Source of the DNA: Pantoea coffeiphila
GTDB lineage: Bacteria; Pseudomonadota; Gammaproteobacteria; Enterobacterales; Enterobacteriaceae
Length of the DNA stretch: 64,000 bases
Direction of reading: 5' to 3'
Assembly (NCBI RefSeq): GCF_016909495.1
Contig: NZ_JAFBFW010000012.1
Span: forward strand, 1 to 64,000
This document shows, in pieces, positions 13,373 to 24,177 of this stretch (positions within the stretch are counted from its first letter, which is position 1; each line of letters starts with the position of its first letter). Made by a program: the position numbers and the translations under genes. The notes beneath the pieces were generated by a model. It was not told the origin of the DNA. It saw only the letters and a list, made by a program, of their open reading frames with translations, and did no database searches.

Positions 13373-15010
13373 TCATTTTGTTCTGCGCCAGCCAAGAAGC
13401 CAGGCGACGATGCCGCCCGCAATCGATCCGGCTGAAAGCAGATCCCAGTCTGGGCGAAATAGCAGAATCGCCGTACCGCTCAGCAGCAGAGTAGCACCAA
13501 CACCGAACAGATAGCGCGACTGATGCTGCTTCGCTTTTTCATCCTTGAGCTCGCTGACCAGACGATCGACGCTGTGCTGCAAATGCTTATGCTGGCGCAG
13601 ACTGTCGTAAAACAGTTCGGGCAGTTCCGGCAGTTTTTCTGCCCAGAACGGTGCTTTTTCTTTTAGCGCCCGGACAATAGCTGGAATACCGATTTGATCT
13701 TTGATCCAGTCTTCCAGGAACGGCTTCGCCGTTTTCCACAGATCCAGCTGTGGATAAAGCTGCCTGCCTACCCCTTCAACATACAGCAGCGTTTTCTGCA
13801 GTAATACCAGCTGAGGCTGAACTTCCATATTAAAACGGCGCGCGGTATTAAACAGGTTCATCAACACATGGCCAAATGAGATTTCCGCAAGAGGTTTCTC
13901 AAAAATGGGTTCACAAACCGTACGAATGGCAAACTCAAAGTCTTCAACATTGGTATCAGGCGGAACCCAGCCTGAGTCAACGTGCAATTCTGCCACCTTG
14001 CGATAGTCGCGGTTGAAGAACGCGATAAAGTTCTCGGCCAGATATCGTTTATCTTCCTTGTTGAGTGAGCCCACAATGCCGCAGTCGATGCCGATATACT
14101 GTGGGTCCTCAGGATGCTCGTAGCTGACAAAAATATTCCCCGGGTGCATATCCGCATGGAAAAAACTGTCGCGGAATACCTGGGTGAAGAACACCTGCAC
14201 ACCACGCTCAGCCAGCAGCTTCATATTGATGCCGTGCTGCTCCAGCGCTACCACATCCGAAATAGGGATGCCGTAGATGCGCTCCATAACCAGCATCGTC
14301 TCACTGCAATAGTCTGAGTAGATCTCAGGAACATACAGCATATTGCTGCCGTCGAAGTTACGACGCAGCTGAATGGCATTCGCTGCTTCACGCAGCAGGT
14401 TTAGCTCATCAAGCAGCGTTTTTTCATAGTCGGCGACCACTTCCTGCGGTCGTAAACGACGGCCATCCGGCAGCAAACGTGGAACCCAGCGCGCCATACG
14501 CTTAATCAGCTTCATATCCGCTTTAATAACCGGCAGGATATCGGGGCGAATCACCTTGATAACGATCGCTTTACCATTCTCTTTCAGCGTTGCCGTATGC
14601 ACCTGAGCAATGGATGCTGATGCCAGCGGGGTGATGTCAAAATCATCAAACTGACTGGAAATTGGTGCGCCTAACGACTGCTCGATCAACTTCAGAGCTT
14701 TAGCTCCATCAAATGGCGCAACGCGATCCTGCAACATCGCCAGCTGATCGGCGATCTGCCGGGGAAACAGATCACGTCGCGTAGACATCATCTGCCCAAA
14801 CTTAATCCATACCGGGCCGAGCTGCTCCAGCGCCAGGCGAAGACGCTCGCCCAGCGGCAAATTCTTATGGCGATTCGGAAGCCAGAACAGGCATTTTCGC
14901 CACAGACGCAGCGGCAGGGTAATGCGCATCTTCGGGATTAGTTCATCTAAGCCATAAGTAAGGAACACGCGAATGATCAAATACAGGCGGCGTAACTCTC
15001 CGAAACTCAT
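13373..15010 (-). CDS. ubiB: Ubiquinone biosynthesis kinase-like protein UbiB
   Basis: UbiB is an atypical (ADCK/COQ8-type) protein-kinase-like ATPase needed for ubiquinone assembly, thought to help extract or present lipid intermediates. The 545 residues are equivalent to E. coli UbiB. The family KxGQ motif is seen as [16 protein letters not shown], with the Ala-rich nucleotide loop ([11 protein letters not shown]) and the kinase-like HADMHPGN catalytic motif. Two C-terminal membrane helices lie near 498-540. The start overlaps the ubiJ stop by four bases, giving a ubiE-ubiJ-ubiB operon. Confidence 0.96.
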   Translation of the reverse strand: MSFGELRRLYLIIRVFLTYGLDELIPKMRITLPLRLWRKCLFWLPNRHKNLPLGERLRLALEQLGPVWIKFGQMMSTRRDLFPRQIADQLAMLQDRVAPFDGAKALKLIEQSLGAPISSQFDDFDITPLASASIAQVHTATLKENGKAIVIKVIRPDILPVIKADMKLIKRMARWVPRLLPDGRRLRPQEVVADYEKTLLDELNLLREAANAIQLRRNFDGSNMLYVPEIYSDYCSETMLVMERIYGIPISDVVALEQHGINMKLLAERGVQVFFTQVFRDSFFHADMHPGNIFVSYEHPEDPQYIGIDCGIVGSLNKEDKRYLAENFIAFFNRDYRKVAELHVDSGWVPPDTNVEDFEFAIRTVCEPIFEKPLAEISFGHVLMNLFNTARRFNMEVQPQLVLLQKTLLYVEGVGRQLYPQLDLWKTAKPFLEDWIKDQIGIPAIVRALKEKAPFWAEKLPELPELFYDSLRQHKHLQHSVDRLVSELKDEKAKQHQSRYLFGVGATLLLSGTAILLFRPDWDLLSAGSIAGGIVAWLLGWRRTK

Positions 15011-15612
15011 TTAGCCTCCCGTTTGCGCAGGCGTGCTTCCAGCGCTTCGAAAGAGGCCGAAAGCGCGTCAACTTCTTCAGCAAACCATGCCAGCTCGAGC
15101 GCACCCGGGGCAACTCGCCACTCTTCGGTCAGCGTTTGCGCCAGATAGCTTTGTTTACGCTGCACATCACGGCGAACGGCCTGAAAACCACGGCGGGCAA
15201 ACTGCGAAATCCCCTGAGCGGCGATATCGCCAATCCACGGGGCGAGGTACTCTGCCGGGTCCAGCTCGGCCAGATCCATCAGCGCAGAAAACTGCTGAAC
15301 CAGCTGCAGATCGCCTTCAACTTCCAGTTCTCCGCTGCGGATGAGCGCAGTCAGCTGCTGACGATCGCGAAGCTTCGGCAACGTAGCCAGGCGAGTTTTC
15401 ACCGTACAATCGGGCTTATCAGCCCAGTCACCTATCACATCGACCTGACGATCGCTGAAGATAAAGGTCACGGACTGCTTCAGTTCAGCCAGTTCTATAG
15501 CAAGGCTTTTACCACTCAGGCGTTGACGCGCCGCTTTCAGGCCACGATCGCGATACAGAATCTGGTTAAGCGCGGTCTCCAGACTGGCAGTTAACAACGG
15601 CGTTAAAGTCAT
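15007..15612 (-). CDS. ubiJ: Ubiquinone biosynthesis accessory factor UbiJ
   Basis: UbiJ carries an N-terminal SCP2-type lipid-binding domain and, with UbiK, supports the soluble Ubi complex that performs the late ring-modification reactions. The 201-residue protein (E. coli 201) is placed between ubiE and ubiB as in E. coli and ends in a Glu/Arg-rich helix ([13 protein letters not shown]). It begins 12 bases after ubiE and overlaps ubiB by four. Confidence 0.94.
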   Translation of the reverse strand: MTLTPLLTASLETALNQILYRDRGLKAARQRLSGKSLAIELAELKQSVTFIFSDRQVDVIGDWADKPDCTVKTRLATLPKLRDRQQLTALIRSGELEVEGDLQLVQQFSALMDLAELDPAEYLAPWIGDIAAQGISQFARRGFQAVRRDVQRKQSYLAQTLTEEWRVAPGALELAWFAEEVDALSASFEALEARLRKREAK

Positions 15613-15624
15613 TCGCTTTCCCGA

Positions 15625-16380
15625 TCAGAACTTAAATCCGCGGTGCAAGGCAACGATGCCGCCCGTGAGATTGTGATACGTGGTGTTTTCGAAGCCGACA
15701 TCCATCATCATCTGCTTAAGCGTTTCCTGGTCTGGATGCATGCGGATGGACTCAGCCAGATAGCGATAGCTGCCGGCATCTTTCGCCACCATTTCACCGA
15801 TGCGCGGCAAGATGTGGAAAGAGTAGGCATCATAAGCTTTGCTCAGCGGCTCCAGCACCGGCTTGGAAAACTCCAGGACCAGCAGGCGTCCGCCCGGCTT
15901 AAGGACGCGGAACATCGATGCCAGTGCCTTCTCTTTTTCCGTCACGTTACGCAGGCCAAAAGCGATGGTAATACAGTCAAAATAGTTGTCCGGGAACGGC
16001 AGGGCTTCTGCATTGGCCTGAACATAATTAACGTTACCGATAATGCCTTTATTGCGTAGCTTTTCGCGGCCGACTTTCAGCATTGAGCTGTTGATATCAG
16101 CCAGCACGACCTCGCCAGTTTCGCCAACCAGACGAGAAAACTTCGCCGTCAGATCGCCTGTACCGCCGGCTAAATCCAGCACGCGCTGCCCGCGGCGCAC
16201 GCCGCTGCTGTCAATGGTAAAACGCTTCCAGATGCGGTGAATACCGAATGACATCAGATCATTCATCAGATCGTATTTGGCCGCAACGGAGTGGAAAACA
16301 TCAGCAACCATGTCGGCTTTGTCGCTTTTCGCAACGGTGCGGTAACCGAAGTGGGTAGTGTCCTTTGATTCATCTGCCAT
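15625..16380 (-). CDS. ubiE: Ubiquinone/menaquinone C-methyltransferase UbiE
   Basis: UbiE is the SAM-dependent C-methyltransferase of both ubiquinone and menaquinone synthesis. The ATG at 16380 gives 251 residues, the E. coli length, beginning [12 protein letters not shown]; a longer in-frame extension has no family match. The class I SAM site is clear: [24 protein letters not shown] and [13 protein letters not shown]. It heads the ubiE-ubiJ-ubiB run, 74 bases after rmuC. Confidence 0.96.
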   Translation of the reverse strand: MADESKDTTHFGYRTVAKSDKADMVADVFHSVAAKYDLMNDLMSFGIHRIWKRFTIDSSGVRRGQRVLDLAGGTGDLTAKFSRLVGETGEVVLADINSSMLKVGREKLRNKGIIGNVNYVQANAEALPFPDNYFDCITIAFGLRNVTEKEKALASMFRVLKPGGRLLVLEFSKPVLEPLSKAYDAYSFHILPRIGEMVAKDAGSYRYLAESIRMHPDQETLKQMMMDVGFENTTYHNLTGGIVALHRGFKF

Positions 16381-16454
16381 TTGTTTTGCCTGCTCTACAA
16401 TCAAATATTTGCCAAGTGTACCAGAGTCAGGCAGGCCAGGCACATGCCGCTCGC

Positions 16455-18002
16455 TTATTCATTGATTTGACGCTGCCCGCGCGTAGCGTAAACATCTGGA
16501 TCGCCAGCTTCAACCCGCGGTTGCTGAGTGTCGCCTTGCTCCGCATTTTCATCATCGCCCTCAGATACCGCCTGCCCGGCCAGAAGAGGGTTAATGGGAC
16601 GCTTCACCTCCACTCCCATCTGACGAAATCCTTCCGTTTGCGCAATCAGATTGCCCCGCCCTTCTGATAGTTTTTTCATCGCCTGGCGGTAACTGTCCTG
16701 AGCCTTGTCAAGGTTCTGCCCGATACTGGTCATGTCATCAACAAACAGCCGCATTTTGTCATACAGCCGCCCGGCACGGTCGGCGATGCGTTGGGCGTGG
16801 CGGCTCTGATGTTCATAACGCCACAGATTGTTAATCGTCCGTAGCGCAACCAGCAGCGTGGTCGGACTGACCAGCATAATGTTCTGGTTCAAAGCTTCAC
16901 TAATCAACTCTGGCTGGCGGTCGATTGCCAGTAAAAAGGCCGGTTCAATCGGGATAAACATCAACACATAATCCAGCGAGCGTAAACCCGGCAATTGTTG
17001 ATAATCTTTTCGGCTGAGTAAGCGAAGATGGCCGCGGATCGCCGCAATATGCTCGCTGATTGCCGCTTCACGCTGTAGCTCATCTTCACTATTGAAGTAA
17101 CGCTCGTAGGCCACCAGGGTCATTTTGGCGTCAATCACTACGTCTTTACCCTGGGGCAGACGCACAATGACGTCCGGCTGCATGCGGCCATTCTGTTCCA
17201 GTTGGATGTTCACCTGAGTTTCATACTCATGCCCTTCACGCAATCCTGATGCCTCCAACACGCGGCTCAGCACGACCTCTCCCCAGTTACCCTGAGTTTT
17301 ATTGTCACCCTTCAGCGCCTTCGTCAGGTTGAGCGCCTCCTGTGCCATACGGGCATTGAGCTGCTGCAGGTTACGTATCTCATGGGAAAGCGTATGGCGC
17401 TCGCGCGCTTCCTGGCCAAAGCCTTCCTGCACCTGGCGGCGAAATCCTTCCAGCTGTTCACGCAGCGGGGTTATCAGGCCATGCAGGCTCTGACGATTCT
17501 GCTCATCCACGCGGCGTCCGCTATTTTCAAAGATGCGATTGGCCAGGTTTTCAAACTGCGAGTTAAGCCGCTGCTCGCTGTTGACCAGCAGCCGTTGTTT
17601 TTCTTCTGCAGCCATCCGAGTTTCTTCCAGCCGGATGGTAACTTCACGCAGTTCAGCTTCCTGCGCGCTGTTAATCTCCAGCTGCGTACGCAGTTCACGT
17701 GATAACTGTTCCGCTTCTCCCCGCCAGTGATCGAACTGATGCAGTTTTTCCTGCGCGGCGGCGAGATTACCGTGCAGCTGGCGTAACTCCTGCTCATTCT
17801 GTCTTTGCATCACAGCCTGCTGCTCCAGCTGCTGCTGCAGGCGCTGACGTTCTGTCTGACTCTGCTCAGCAGCTTGTACCAGCAGCTGCCGCTCGGTTTC
17901 CTGCTTAGCGAATCGCTGGTGACCGAGAAACCAGGCAAATATCCACCCTGCCAGTATTCCCGCCAGACCAATGACTGCGGCGTAACTGATTGTTGCATCC
18001 AC
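16455..18002 (-). CDS. rmuC: DNA recombination protein RmuC
   Basis: RmuC is a membrane-anchored, coiled-coil protein with a C-terminal PD-(D/E)XK nuclease-like domain that limits recombination at inverted repeats. I chose the GTG at 18002 because the protein then begins with the membrane helix ([21 protein letters not shown]) and has a purine-rich ribosome site (GAGAGGGAAAG) upstream; this gives 515 residues, about 40 longer than E. coli (475). The extra length is Gln/Glu-rich coiled coil around residues 35-95. The core [14 protein letters not shown] and [16 protein letters not shown] is well conserved. Confidence 0.92.
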   Translation of the reverse strand: MDATISYAAVIGLAGILAGWIFAWFLGHQRFAKQETERQLLVQAAEQSQTERQRLQQQLEQQAVMQRQNEQELRQLHGNLAAAQEKLHQFDHWRGEAEQLSRELRTQLEINSAQEAELREVTIRLEETRMAAEEKQRLLVNSEQRLNSQFENLANRIFENSGRRVDEQNRQSLHGLITPLREQLEGFRRQVQEGFGQEARERHTLSHEIRNLQQLNARMAQEALNLTKALKGDNKTQGNWGEVVLSRVLEASGLREGHEYETQVNIQLEQNGRMQPDVIVRLPQGKDVVIDAKMTLVAYERYFNSEDELQREAAISEHIAAIRGHLRLLSRKDYQQLPGLRSLDYVLMFIPIEPAFLLAIDRQPELISEALNQNIMLVSPTTLLVALRTINNLWRYEHQSRHAQRIADRAGRLYDKMRLFVDDMTSIGQNLDKAQDSYRQAMKKLSEGRGNLIAQTEGFRQMGVEVKRPINPLLAGQAVSEGDDENAEQGDTQQPRVEAGDPDVYATRGQRQINE

Positions 18003-18157
18003 TCTGCTTTCCCTCTCATCAACGACAACAGGGGAAAAATAGAGGCACACTGTATGAATGTCCAGATAAAAAGCGCGAGGAAGAAGGATGTATGGTGATT
18101 TAAATGCGAACTGGATAACGGCTCGAAAAAGCGGGGGTTTTGTTGCAGGAATTTCAT

Positions 18158-18179
18158 GGCTGCGGCAGGTGCCGCAGCC
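18158..18179. repeat. Inverted repeat between rmuC and udp
   Basis: A perfect nine-pair stem, GGCTGCGGC (18158-18166) with GCCGCAGCC (18171-18179), closes on a four-base loop 15 bases after the udp stop. It may mark the end of the udp transcript, but there is no T tract. Confidence 0.5.
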
Positions 18180-18194
18180 CAAGTATTTTGACGA

Positions 18195-18956
18195 TTAGAG
18201 CAGGCGGCGAGCAGCCTCAACAACGATTTTCACCGCATCGCTTTCGGTACGCTTCATGGTTTCCGCGTCAGGGATTTCCTGCTGGGTACGGTTGACGATC
18301 ACACCGGCAACCATACCGGCCCGCAGTCCCTGGCTGGCACACATGGTCAGCAATGTAGCCGATTCCATTTCATAGTTCAGCACGCCCATCTGCTGCCACT
18401 CTTTCATTGAGCCCTGGAAGCGGCTGACAACACGTCCGGAATAGGTATCGTAACGCTCCTGACCCGGGTAGAAGGTGTCGGAAGAGGCGGTTACGCCGAT
18501 ATGCGTTGTGGCTCCGGCTTCTTCCGCTGCGGCAACCAGTGCAGTGGTGCAGGCAAAGTCAGCGACGGCCGGATATTCCAGCGGAGCAAAATGCAGGCTG
18601 GCACCATCAAGACGCACGGAAGCCGTAGTCACCAGCACATCACCCACGTTGATATTCGGCTGAATCGCGCCGGTGGTTCCCACTCGCAGGAACGTGCGAA
18701 CACCTAACTGCGCCAGCTCTTCCACGGCAATTGAGGTGGATGGGCCGCCAATTCCGGTCGAACAGACGATCACCGGCTTGCCGGAGAGCTCTGCACGCCA
18801 GGTGGTGAATTCACGATGTGAAGCCAGATGGACCGGGTTATCCATCAGAGCCGCAATTTTCTTCACGCGCTCAGGGTCACCGGGCACGATCGCCAGCGTG
18901 GCACCCTGAAGATCGGCCTTCGTTAAGCCAAGGTGGAAAACATCAGATTGTGCCAT
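18195..18956 (-). CDS. udp: Uridine phosphorylase Udp
   Basis: Udp is a cytosolic enzyme that cleaves uridine with phosphate to uracil and ribose-1-phosphate in pyrimidine salvage. The 253 residues equal E. coli Udp. Phosphate- and nucleoside-binding segments are visible: [30 protein letters not shown] and [10 protein letters not shown]. It is transcribed away from dlhH; two CRP-like sites lie upstream, as expected for a CRP/CytR-controlled nucleoside gene. Confidence 0.96.
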   Translation of the reverse strand: MAQSDVFHLGLTKADLQGATLAIVPGDPERVKKIAALMDNPVHLASHREFTTWRAELSGKPVIVCSTGIGGPSTSIAVEELAQLGVRTFLRVGTTGAIQPNINVGDVLVTTASVRLDGASLHFAPLEYPAVADFACTTALVAAAEEAGATTHIGVTASSDTFYPGQERYDTYSGRVVSRFQGSMKEWQQMGVLNYEMESATLLTMCASQGLRAGMVAGVIVNRTQQEIPDAETMKRTESDAVKIVVEAARRLL

Positions 18957-19028
18957 TTCAAACTCCTGTCACGAAAATCGGGGGATAGTTAACTGAGTGC
19001 TACTGTAAGCAAACACGGCGCACATTTA

Positions 19029-19044
19029 TGTGATAAAAATCGCT
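19029..19044. promoter_or_regulatory. CRP-like site upstream of udp
   Basis: TGTGATAAAAATCGCT matches the CRP consensus TGTGA-N6-TCACA fully in the left half and partly in the right. It lies 73 bases before the udp start. In E. coli, udp is controlled by paired CRP sites with CytR between them. Confidence 0.55.
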
Positions 19045-19080
19045 TATCCAAATGAAACTTACATCAATCAAAATAAAAAG

Positions 19081-19096
19081 TGCGATCAAAATCACA
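19081..19096. promoter_or_regulatory. CRP-like site upstream of udp (second)
   Basis: TGCGATCAAAATCACA matches TGTGA-N6-TCACA at nine of ten specified bases. It lies 52 bases centre-to-centre from the first site, close to the roughly 50-bp spacing of CRP-CytR-CRP promoters. It could also affect divergent dlhH. Confidence 0.65.
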
Positions 19097-19244
19097 CATA
19101 AATGTTCTGTTGCCTTTTTTTGCTACAACCCACCCCGTAGATCGGGTTTATCTGATGATAAAGAGATAGCCCGTACCCAGCGAGGGTGCCAGAATTTCCT
19201 GGCTATAGTTAGCCCATCGCCTTAGTTCATGCATGGAGAGGACA

Positions 19245-20081
19245 ATGAAAACCGAAGATAACACGACTCAAAAATTGAGCAATAATAGCTTCGCACCTGC
19301 AGTCCAGCCTGTCGCGGCAACCACCATTATTACCGATGATGCAGAGATTCTTTCTGGGGAAACGTCGATCCCCACTCAGGGTGAAAATATGCCCGCTTTC
19401 CACGCCAGGCCACGCAATGTGGCAGGACCTTTACCTGTTGTACTGGTTGTGCAGGAGATCTTCGGCGTTCATGAACATATTCGCGATATTTGCCGCCGTC
19501 TGGCCCGTGAAGGCTATCTGGCCGTCGCCCCAGAACTCTACTTCCGTCAGGGCGATGTCGCTGACTATAACGACATCCCAACGCTATTGAAGGAGCTGGT
19601 CAGTAAAGTGCCGGACAGTCAGGTTTTGGCCGATCTTGACCACGTGGCGAACTGGGCTTCGCGCCATGAGGGTGATATGCGCAATATGGCCATCACCGGT
19701 TTTTGCTGGGGCGGCCGCATTACCTGGCTTTACGCCGCGCATAATCCGCAGCTGAAAGCGGCCGTGGCATGGTATGGCAAGCTGGTCGGTGAAAAGACCA
19801 TGAAGCAGCAGAAACAGCCGGTGGACATTGCTGTCGATCTTAACGCACCGGTATTAGGGCTTTATGGCGCGAAAGATGACGGTATACCGTTAGATACGGT
19901 CGATACCATGCGCCAGGCACTGCGGGCGGCGAATGCGCACGCGGAAATCATTGTCTATCCCGATGCCGGTCACGCATTTAACGCCGACTATCGCCCAAGC
20001 TATCACGCAGAGTCCGCCACCGACGGCTGGCAGCGCATGCTGGCGTGGTTTGCCCAACATGGCGTAGTAGCAAAAGCATAA
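19245..20081 (+). CDS. dlhH: Dienelactone hydrolase family protein (YsgA type)
   Basis: This is an alpha/beta hydrolase of the dienelactone hydrolase family, orthologous in position and sequence to E. coli YsgA/DlhH (271 aa; 278 here). The ATG at 19245 follows GGAGAGGACA. The catalytic triad is recognisable: Cys in ITGFCWGGR, Asp in the GAKDDGIP region and His in PDAGHAFNADY. The substrate in enterobacteria is not established. It is divergent from udp and convergent with metE. Confidence 0.92.
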   Translation: MKTEDNTTQKLSNNSFAPAVQPVAATTIITDDAEILSGETSIPTQGENMPAFHARPRNVAGPLPVVLVVQEIFGVHEHIRDICRRLAREGYLAVAPELYFRQGDVADYNDIPTLLKELVSKVPDSQVLADLDHVANWASRHEGDMRNMAITGFCWGGRITWLYAAHNPQLKAAVAWYGKLVGEKTMKQQKQPVDIAVDLNAPVLGLYGAKDDGIPLDTVDTMRQALRAANAHAEIIVYPDAGHAFNADYRPSYHAESATDGWQRMLAWFAQHGVVAKA

Positions 20082-20126
20082 ACAAGGGGGCGCTCAGCGC
20101 CCCAACCGATTACAACACGACTCAAT

Positions 20127-22409
20127 TCACACAGATAATGACGCTTTTGCCGCACGCAGATTCTGCGCCGCTGTCACCATGTTGGCCAACGCCTGGCGGG
20201 TTTCAGTCCAGCCGCGGGTTTTCAGGCCACAGTCCGGGTTTACCCAAAGACGTTCGGTTGGAATTCGCTCTGCGGCTTTCAGTAGCAGGGCTTCCATCCA
20301 TTCCACACTCGGTACATTTGGCGAGTGGATGTCGTAAACGCCCGGGCCAATCTCATTGGGATAGTCAAACTCTTCAAAAGACTCCAGCAGTTCCATATCG
20401 GAACGTGAGGTCTCGATGGTAATAACATCCGCATCCAGCGCCGCGATCGAATCCATAATGTCATTGAACTCGCAGTAGCACATATGGGTGTGGATCTGTG
20501 TTTCATCCTGCGCCACGGCGGCATTCAGGCGGAACGCATCCACCGCCCAATTCAGATAGTCGGCCCATTCAGACTTATGCAACGGGAGGCCTTCACGCAA
20601 GGCCGGTTCATCAATCTGAATGATGCCGATACCCGCTTTTTCCAGATCGACCACTTCATCACGCAGCGCCAGCGCAATTTGCTTAGCAATGGTTTCACGT
20701 GAAACATCTTCACGCGGGAATGACCAGCAGAGGATCGTCACCGGGCCGGTTAGCATGCCTTTTACCGGCTTTTCGGTCAGCGACTGGGCATACTTCGCCC
20801 ACTCTACGGTGATCGCCTGCGGGCGGCTGACGTCGCCGATGATAACCGGTGGTTTAACGCAGCGTGAACCGTAACTCTGTACCCAGCCGTTCTGCGTGAA
20901 GACAAAACCGTCAAGGTTTTCGCCAAAGTATTCCACCATGTCGTTACGTTCGGCTTCCCCATGAACCAGCACATCAAGACCCAGGCGCTCCTGCTCGACG
21001 ATGGCCTGCTTGATGTGTTCGGCAATGCCGGTGCGATAGTGGGCACCATCCAGACGCCCCTGCTTAAAGTCCAGACGCAGACCGCGAATTTCGGTAGTTT
21101 GCGGGAATGAGCCAATGGTGGTGGTTGGCCATGCCGGCAGCTGGAAACGCTTTCGCTGGGCTTCGGCACGAACCTGATAGCTATTCTGACGCTGGCTGTC
21201 TTTCGCCGTAATTGACGCGAGGCGCTGAGCCACCGCTGCGTTGTGCACTCGGGTGGATGTTTTTCGAGCACGGACTGGGGCGCTCCAGGCCTCCAGTGAG
21301 GCGGCATCATCGTTGTTCAGTGCATTGCTCAGTAGTGACAGTTCGGTACATTTTTGCAGTGCGAAAGCGAACCAGCTTTTCACCTCTTCATCCAGGCGCG
21401 TTTCCACACTCAAATCGATCGGGCTGTGCAGCAGCGAGCAGGAAGTCCCAATCCACAGCTGTTTGCGTTGAGCGACCAGCGGCCGCAGTCGCTCAAACCA
21501 GCTGCTGAGATCGGCACGCCAGACGTTTCGTCCGTTAATCACCCCGACCGACAGCAGCCAGTTCGCCGGCACGTTGTTATTCAACAGGGTGATGTCATCT
21601 TTGCCATGAACCAGATCCACGTGCAGTCCCTGAACAGGCAGTGCGGTAATGGTCTCCAGGTTCTGACCAATACTGTCGAAATAGGTGGTTAGCAGCAGCT
21701 TAGCGTGTCCCTGCAGTGCATCATAAGCCGGTTTGAACGCCGCCAGCCATTCAGCAGGCAGCTCAAGAGCCAGGGCAGGCTCATCAATCTGCACCCACTC
21801 AATATCACGTTTCGCCAGCTCGGCAAGGACCTGTTGATAGACCGGAAGAATGTCTCTTAGCAGCGTCAGGCGATCGAACGGTTCGCCCTTCACTTTCCCC
21901 AGCCACAGGTAGGTTACCGGGCCAAGCAGTACGGGTTTGACCTTATGCCCAAGGGTCAGCGCTTCATCAACCTCATCCAGCAGCTGGGTCCAGGTCAGTT
22001 TGAACTGTTGGCCGCGTACAAACTCCGGCACCATATAGTGATAGTTGGTGTTAAACCATTTGGTCATTTCTGCGGCGGCGGCCGGTTCACCGGTCGGTGC
22101 GCGACCCCGTCCAAGACGGAACAGGGTATCAAGGTCAACAGAACCCTCTTTATTTCGGTGGCGGGCAGGTACGTTGCCCAACAGCAGGCTGGTCGTCAGT
22201 ACGTGATCGTACCAGGCAAAGTCACCAACCGGCAGCAGGTCCACACCGGCATCTTTCTGCTGTTGCCAGTGACGAGTGCGTAATTCGCGGCCGGTTGCCA
22301 GCAGTTCTTCCTGCGTGCTATTGCCCGCCCAGTAACTTTCCTGTGCTTTTTTTAGTTCGCGGCGCAGGCCGACGCGGGGAAATCCAAGAGTATGGTTCTG
22401 AATAGTCAT
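20127..22409 (-). CDS. metE: Cobalamin-independent methionine synthase MetE
   Basis: MetE transfers a methyl group from 5-methyltetrahydropteroyltriglutamate to homocysteine. The 760 residues (E. coli 753) form two barrel-like halves; the N-terminal half begins with the typical [18 protein letters not shown]. Zinc ligands sit in the C-terminal half: His and Cys in [11 protein letters not shown], Glu in ITIETSRSD, and Cys in [11 protein letters not shown]. It is divergently transcribed from metR, with MetJ-like boxes between them. Confidence 0.97.
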   Translation of the reverse strand: MTIQNHTLGFPRVGLRRELKKAQESYWAGNSTQEELLATGRELRTRHWQQQKDAGVDLLPVGDFAWYDHVLTTSLLLGNVPARHRNKEGSVDLDTLFRLGRGRAPTGEPAAAAEMTKWFNTNYHYMVPEFVRGQQFKLTWTQLLDEVDEALTLGHKVKPVLLGPVTYLWLGKVKGEPFDRLTLLRDILPVYQQVLAELAKRDIEWVQIDEPALALELPAEWLAAFKPAYDALQGHAKLLLTTYFDSIGQNLETITALPVQGLHVDLVHGKDDITLLNNNVPANWLLSVGVINGRNVWRADLSSWFERLRPLVAQRKQLWIGTSCSLLHSPIDLSVETRLDEEVKSWFAFALQKCTELSLLSNALNNDDAASLEAWSAPVRARKTSTRVHNAAVAQRLASITAKDSQRQNSYQVRAEAQRKRFQLPAWPTTTIGSFPQTTEIRGLRLDFKQGRLDGAHYRTGIAEHIKQAIVEQERLGLDVLVHGEAERNDMVEYFGENLDGFVFTQNGWVQSYGSRCVKPPVIIGDVSRPQAITVEWAKYAQSLTEKPVKGMLTGPVTILCWSFPREDVSRETIAKQIALALRDEVVDLEKAGIGIIQIDEPALREGLPLHKSEWADYLNWAVDAFRLNAAVAQDETQIHTHMCYCEFNDIMDSIAALDADVITIETSRSDMELLESFEEFDYPNEIGPGVYDIHSPNVPSVEWMEALLLKAAERIPTERLWVNPDCGLKTRGWTETRQALANMVTAAQNLRAAKASLSV

Positions 22410-22443
22410 GATGCGCTTCCTGTTAATTTAGGTGTTATCATTT

Positions 22444-22459
22444 GGACGTCCAGATGTTT
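22444..22459. promoter_or_regulatory. MetJ operator (tandem met boxes) of metE
   Basis: Two adjacent eight-base units, GGACGTCC and AGATGTTT, each match the met box AGACGTCT at six of eight positions, 35 bases upstream of metE. A weaker third unit (ACACTGCT) follows. This fits MetJ-SAM repression of metE and possibly metR. Confidence 0.6.
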
Positions 22460-22506
22460 ACACTGCTATAATCCGCAGGTACTGTATTATCTACAAGCGC
22501 AATATG

Positions 22507-22523
22507 TTCACTGTCGATGTGAA
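22507..22523. promoter_or_regulatory. LysR-type dyad at the metR start
   Basis: TTCAC-N7-GTGAA is a perfect 17-bp dyad whose last bases form part of the probable metR ribosome site (GAAGGA). Its form suits a LysR-type regulator such as MetR itself, giving autoregulation. The classical MetR motif TGAA-N5-TTCA is not matched exactly, so assignment is tentative. Confidence 0.4.
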
Positions 22524-22531
22524 GGACTCTC

Positions 22532-23473
22532 ATGATCGAACTTAAACACCTCCGAACGCTGCAGGCTCTGCGAAATTCAGGTTCGCTGGCCGCCGCTGCC
22601 GCCCAGCTTCATCAAACGCAGTCAGCGTTATCCCATCAGTTCAGCGATCTGGAACAGCGGCTGGGCTTCCGTCTGTTCGTGCGGAAAAGTCAGCCGCTTC
22701 GCTTTACGCCACAGGGAGAGGTTTTACTGCAGCTGGCCGAGCAGGTGTTGCCACAGATTCAACAAGCATTACAGGCCTGCCATGAGCCACACCAGACTAC
22801 GTTGCGTATCGCTATTGAGTGTCACAGCTGTATCCAGTGGCTGACGCCGGCACTGAACAATTTCCGTAAGAGCTGGCCGCAGGTGGTGATGGATTTTAAA
22901 TCAGGCGTGACGTTTGACCCACAGCCTGCGCTTCAGCAGGGCGAACTGGATATCGTACTCACCTCCGATATTCTGCCGCGCAGCGGCTTGTTCTATACGC
23001 CAATGTTCGATTTCGAGGTCAGGCTGGTTATGGCACCTGACCATCCTCTGGCCAAAGTGAACCGTATTTCTCCGGAAGACTTAGCCAGTGAAGTGCTGTT
23101 GATTTACCCGGTACAGCGTCAGCGTCTTGATATCTGGCGTCATTTTCTACAGCCCGCTGGCGTCAGCCCGGCTCTGAAAAGCGTGGATAACACATTATTG
23201 TTAATTCAGATGGTCTCCGCGCAGATGGGCATTGCAGCTCTGCCACACTGGGTGGTGGAAAGCTTCGAGCAACAGGGACTGGTGGCTACCAGGGCGCTGG
23301 GCGAAGGTCTGTGGAGCAGGCTATACGCGGCTGTACGCGATGGGGAGCAGCGTCAACCGGTGGTTGAAGCATTTATCCGTTCAGCCCGGCAGCACGCCTG
23401 CGATCATTTACCACGGGTGCGGGATGCCTCTCTCCCGGGCACGCCGCTGCCAACATCGCTGACTCATCCCTGA
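22532..23473 (+). CDS. metR: LysR-type transcriptional activator MetR
   Basis: MetR activates metE and other methionine genes with homocysteine as co-inducer. The 313-residue protein (E. coli 317) has the N-terminal LysR helix-turn-helix (about 18-37, [20 protein letters not shown]) and the type-2 periplasmic-binding-like effector domain from about 90. It is divergent from metE, the usual arrangement. Confidence 0.95.
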   Translation: MIELKHLRTLQALRNSGSLAAAAAQLHQTQSALSHQFSDLEQRLGFRLFVRKSQPLRFTPQGEVLLQLAEQVLPQIQQALQACHEPHQTTLRIAIECHSCIQWLTPALNNFRKSWPQVVMDFKSGVTFDPQPALQQGELDIVLTSDILPRSGLFYTPMFDFEVRLVMAPDHPLAKVNRISPEDLASEVLLIYPVQRQRLDIWRHFLQPAGVSPALKSVDNTLLLIQMVSAQMGIAALPHWVVESFEQQGLVATRALGEGLWSRLYAAVRDGEQRQPVVEAFIRSARQHACDHLPRVRDASLPGTPLPTSLTHP

Positions 23474-23505
23474 TCCCACTCATCAGTGAAGACCGGCGGT
23501 TTTTC

Positions 23506-23534
23506 CTGTCTAACCGCTCAATTGGCTCTATAAT
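23506..23534 (+). promoter_or_regulatory. Probable promoter of the YehS-type gene
   Basis: A perfect -10 TATAAT (23529-23534) with GC-rich bases after it lies 36 bases before the ATG. The -35 at 17-base spacing is CTGTCT, which matches TTGACA poorly, so the assignment rests mainly on the -10. Confidence 0.5.
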
Positions 23535-23570
23535 GCGCTCACTGCAATAGTTTCAATGAAGAGAGTGTTT

Positions 23571-24041
23571 ATGACGAATAATGATGTCCTGCGCAGCGTG
23601 CGTTACATGCTGGATTTAAGCGATGCGAAAGTAGTGAGCATTCTGGCGCTGGCAGAGAGCGAAGTGGCTGAAGCCGAAGTGCACAGCTTCCTGAAAAAAG
23701 AAGATGAGCCAGGCTATCGCCTCTGCCCGGATGTCGTTATGGGCTATTTCCTTAACGGTCTGATTTTCGAGCGCCGTGGAAAAAGCGAAGATGCGCCGGT
23801 GCCTTCGATTGAACGCAAGATGACGAACAACATCATCATGAAAAAGCTTCGCGTCGCTTTCGATTTAAAAACCACCGATATTATTGATTTGCTGAAAAGC
23901 GCCGATTTTGCGGTGGGGCAATCAGAAATTGGTGCAATCTTCCGCAAGCCGGGGCATAAAAACTATCGCGAGTGCGGCGATCAAATCCTTCGCAACTTCC
24001 TCAAAGGTCTGGCAATGAAGATTCGCCCGGCTAAAAAATAA
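23571..24041 (+). CDS. yehS: DUF1456 family protein (YehS type)
   Basis: A 156-residue protein, the same length as E. coli YehS and clearly of its family (DUF1456), with two repeats of about 70 residues: each begins with a short helix (NDVLRSVRYMLDL; NNIIMKKLRVAFDL), continues through a helix resembling a small DNA-binding fold, and ends with similar motifs (GYRLCPDVVMGYFLNGL; NYRECGDQILRNFLKGL). The function is unknown. The ATG at 23571 follows AGAGAG. In E. coli yehS is elsewhere on the chromosome, so this position beside metR is a rearrangement. Confidence 0.88.
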   Translation: MTNNDVLRSVRYMLDLSDAKVVSILALAESEVAEAEVHSFLKKEDEPGYRLCPDVVMGYFLNGLIFERRGKSEDAPVPSIERKMTNNIIMKKLRVAFDLKTTDIIDLLKSADFAVGQSEIGAIFRKPGHKNYRECGDQILRNFLKGLAMKIRPAKK

Positions 24042-24066
24042 ATATTCATCTCTATTTCAAATAATT

Positions 24067-24095
24067 AACGCCTTAACCGGGCGTTAGTTTATAAA
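24067..24095 (+). terminator. Probable terminator of the YehS-type gene
   Basis: AACGCC (24067-24072) pairs with GGCGTT (24080-24085) over a seven-base loop, followed by AGTTTATAAAAATC. It lies 26 bases after the stop. The T tract is interrupted, so strength is uncertain. Confidence 0.5.
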
Positions 24096-24177
24096 AATCT
24101 TTAAATTACGATACCTGCTCTCTTACTCGAAACTCTAGTATCTCTTGAGTTCTTCAATCAAAAAGGGAGTTTATATC

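Noticed and set aside
20085..20101. GC-rich inverted repeat between dlhH and metE considered as a terminator
   Set aside because: The pairing leaves a small loop and no T tract on either strand, so I do not list it as a feature.
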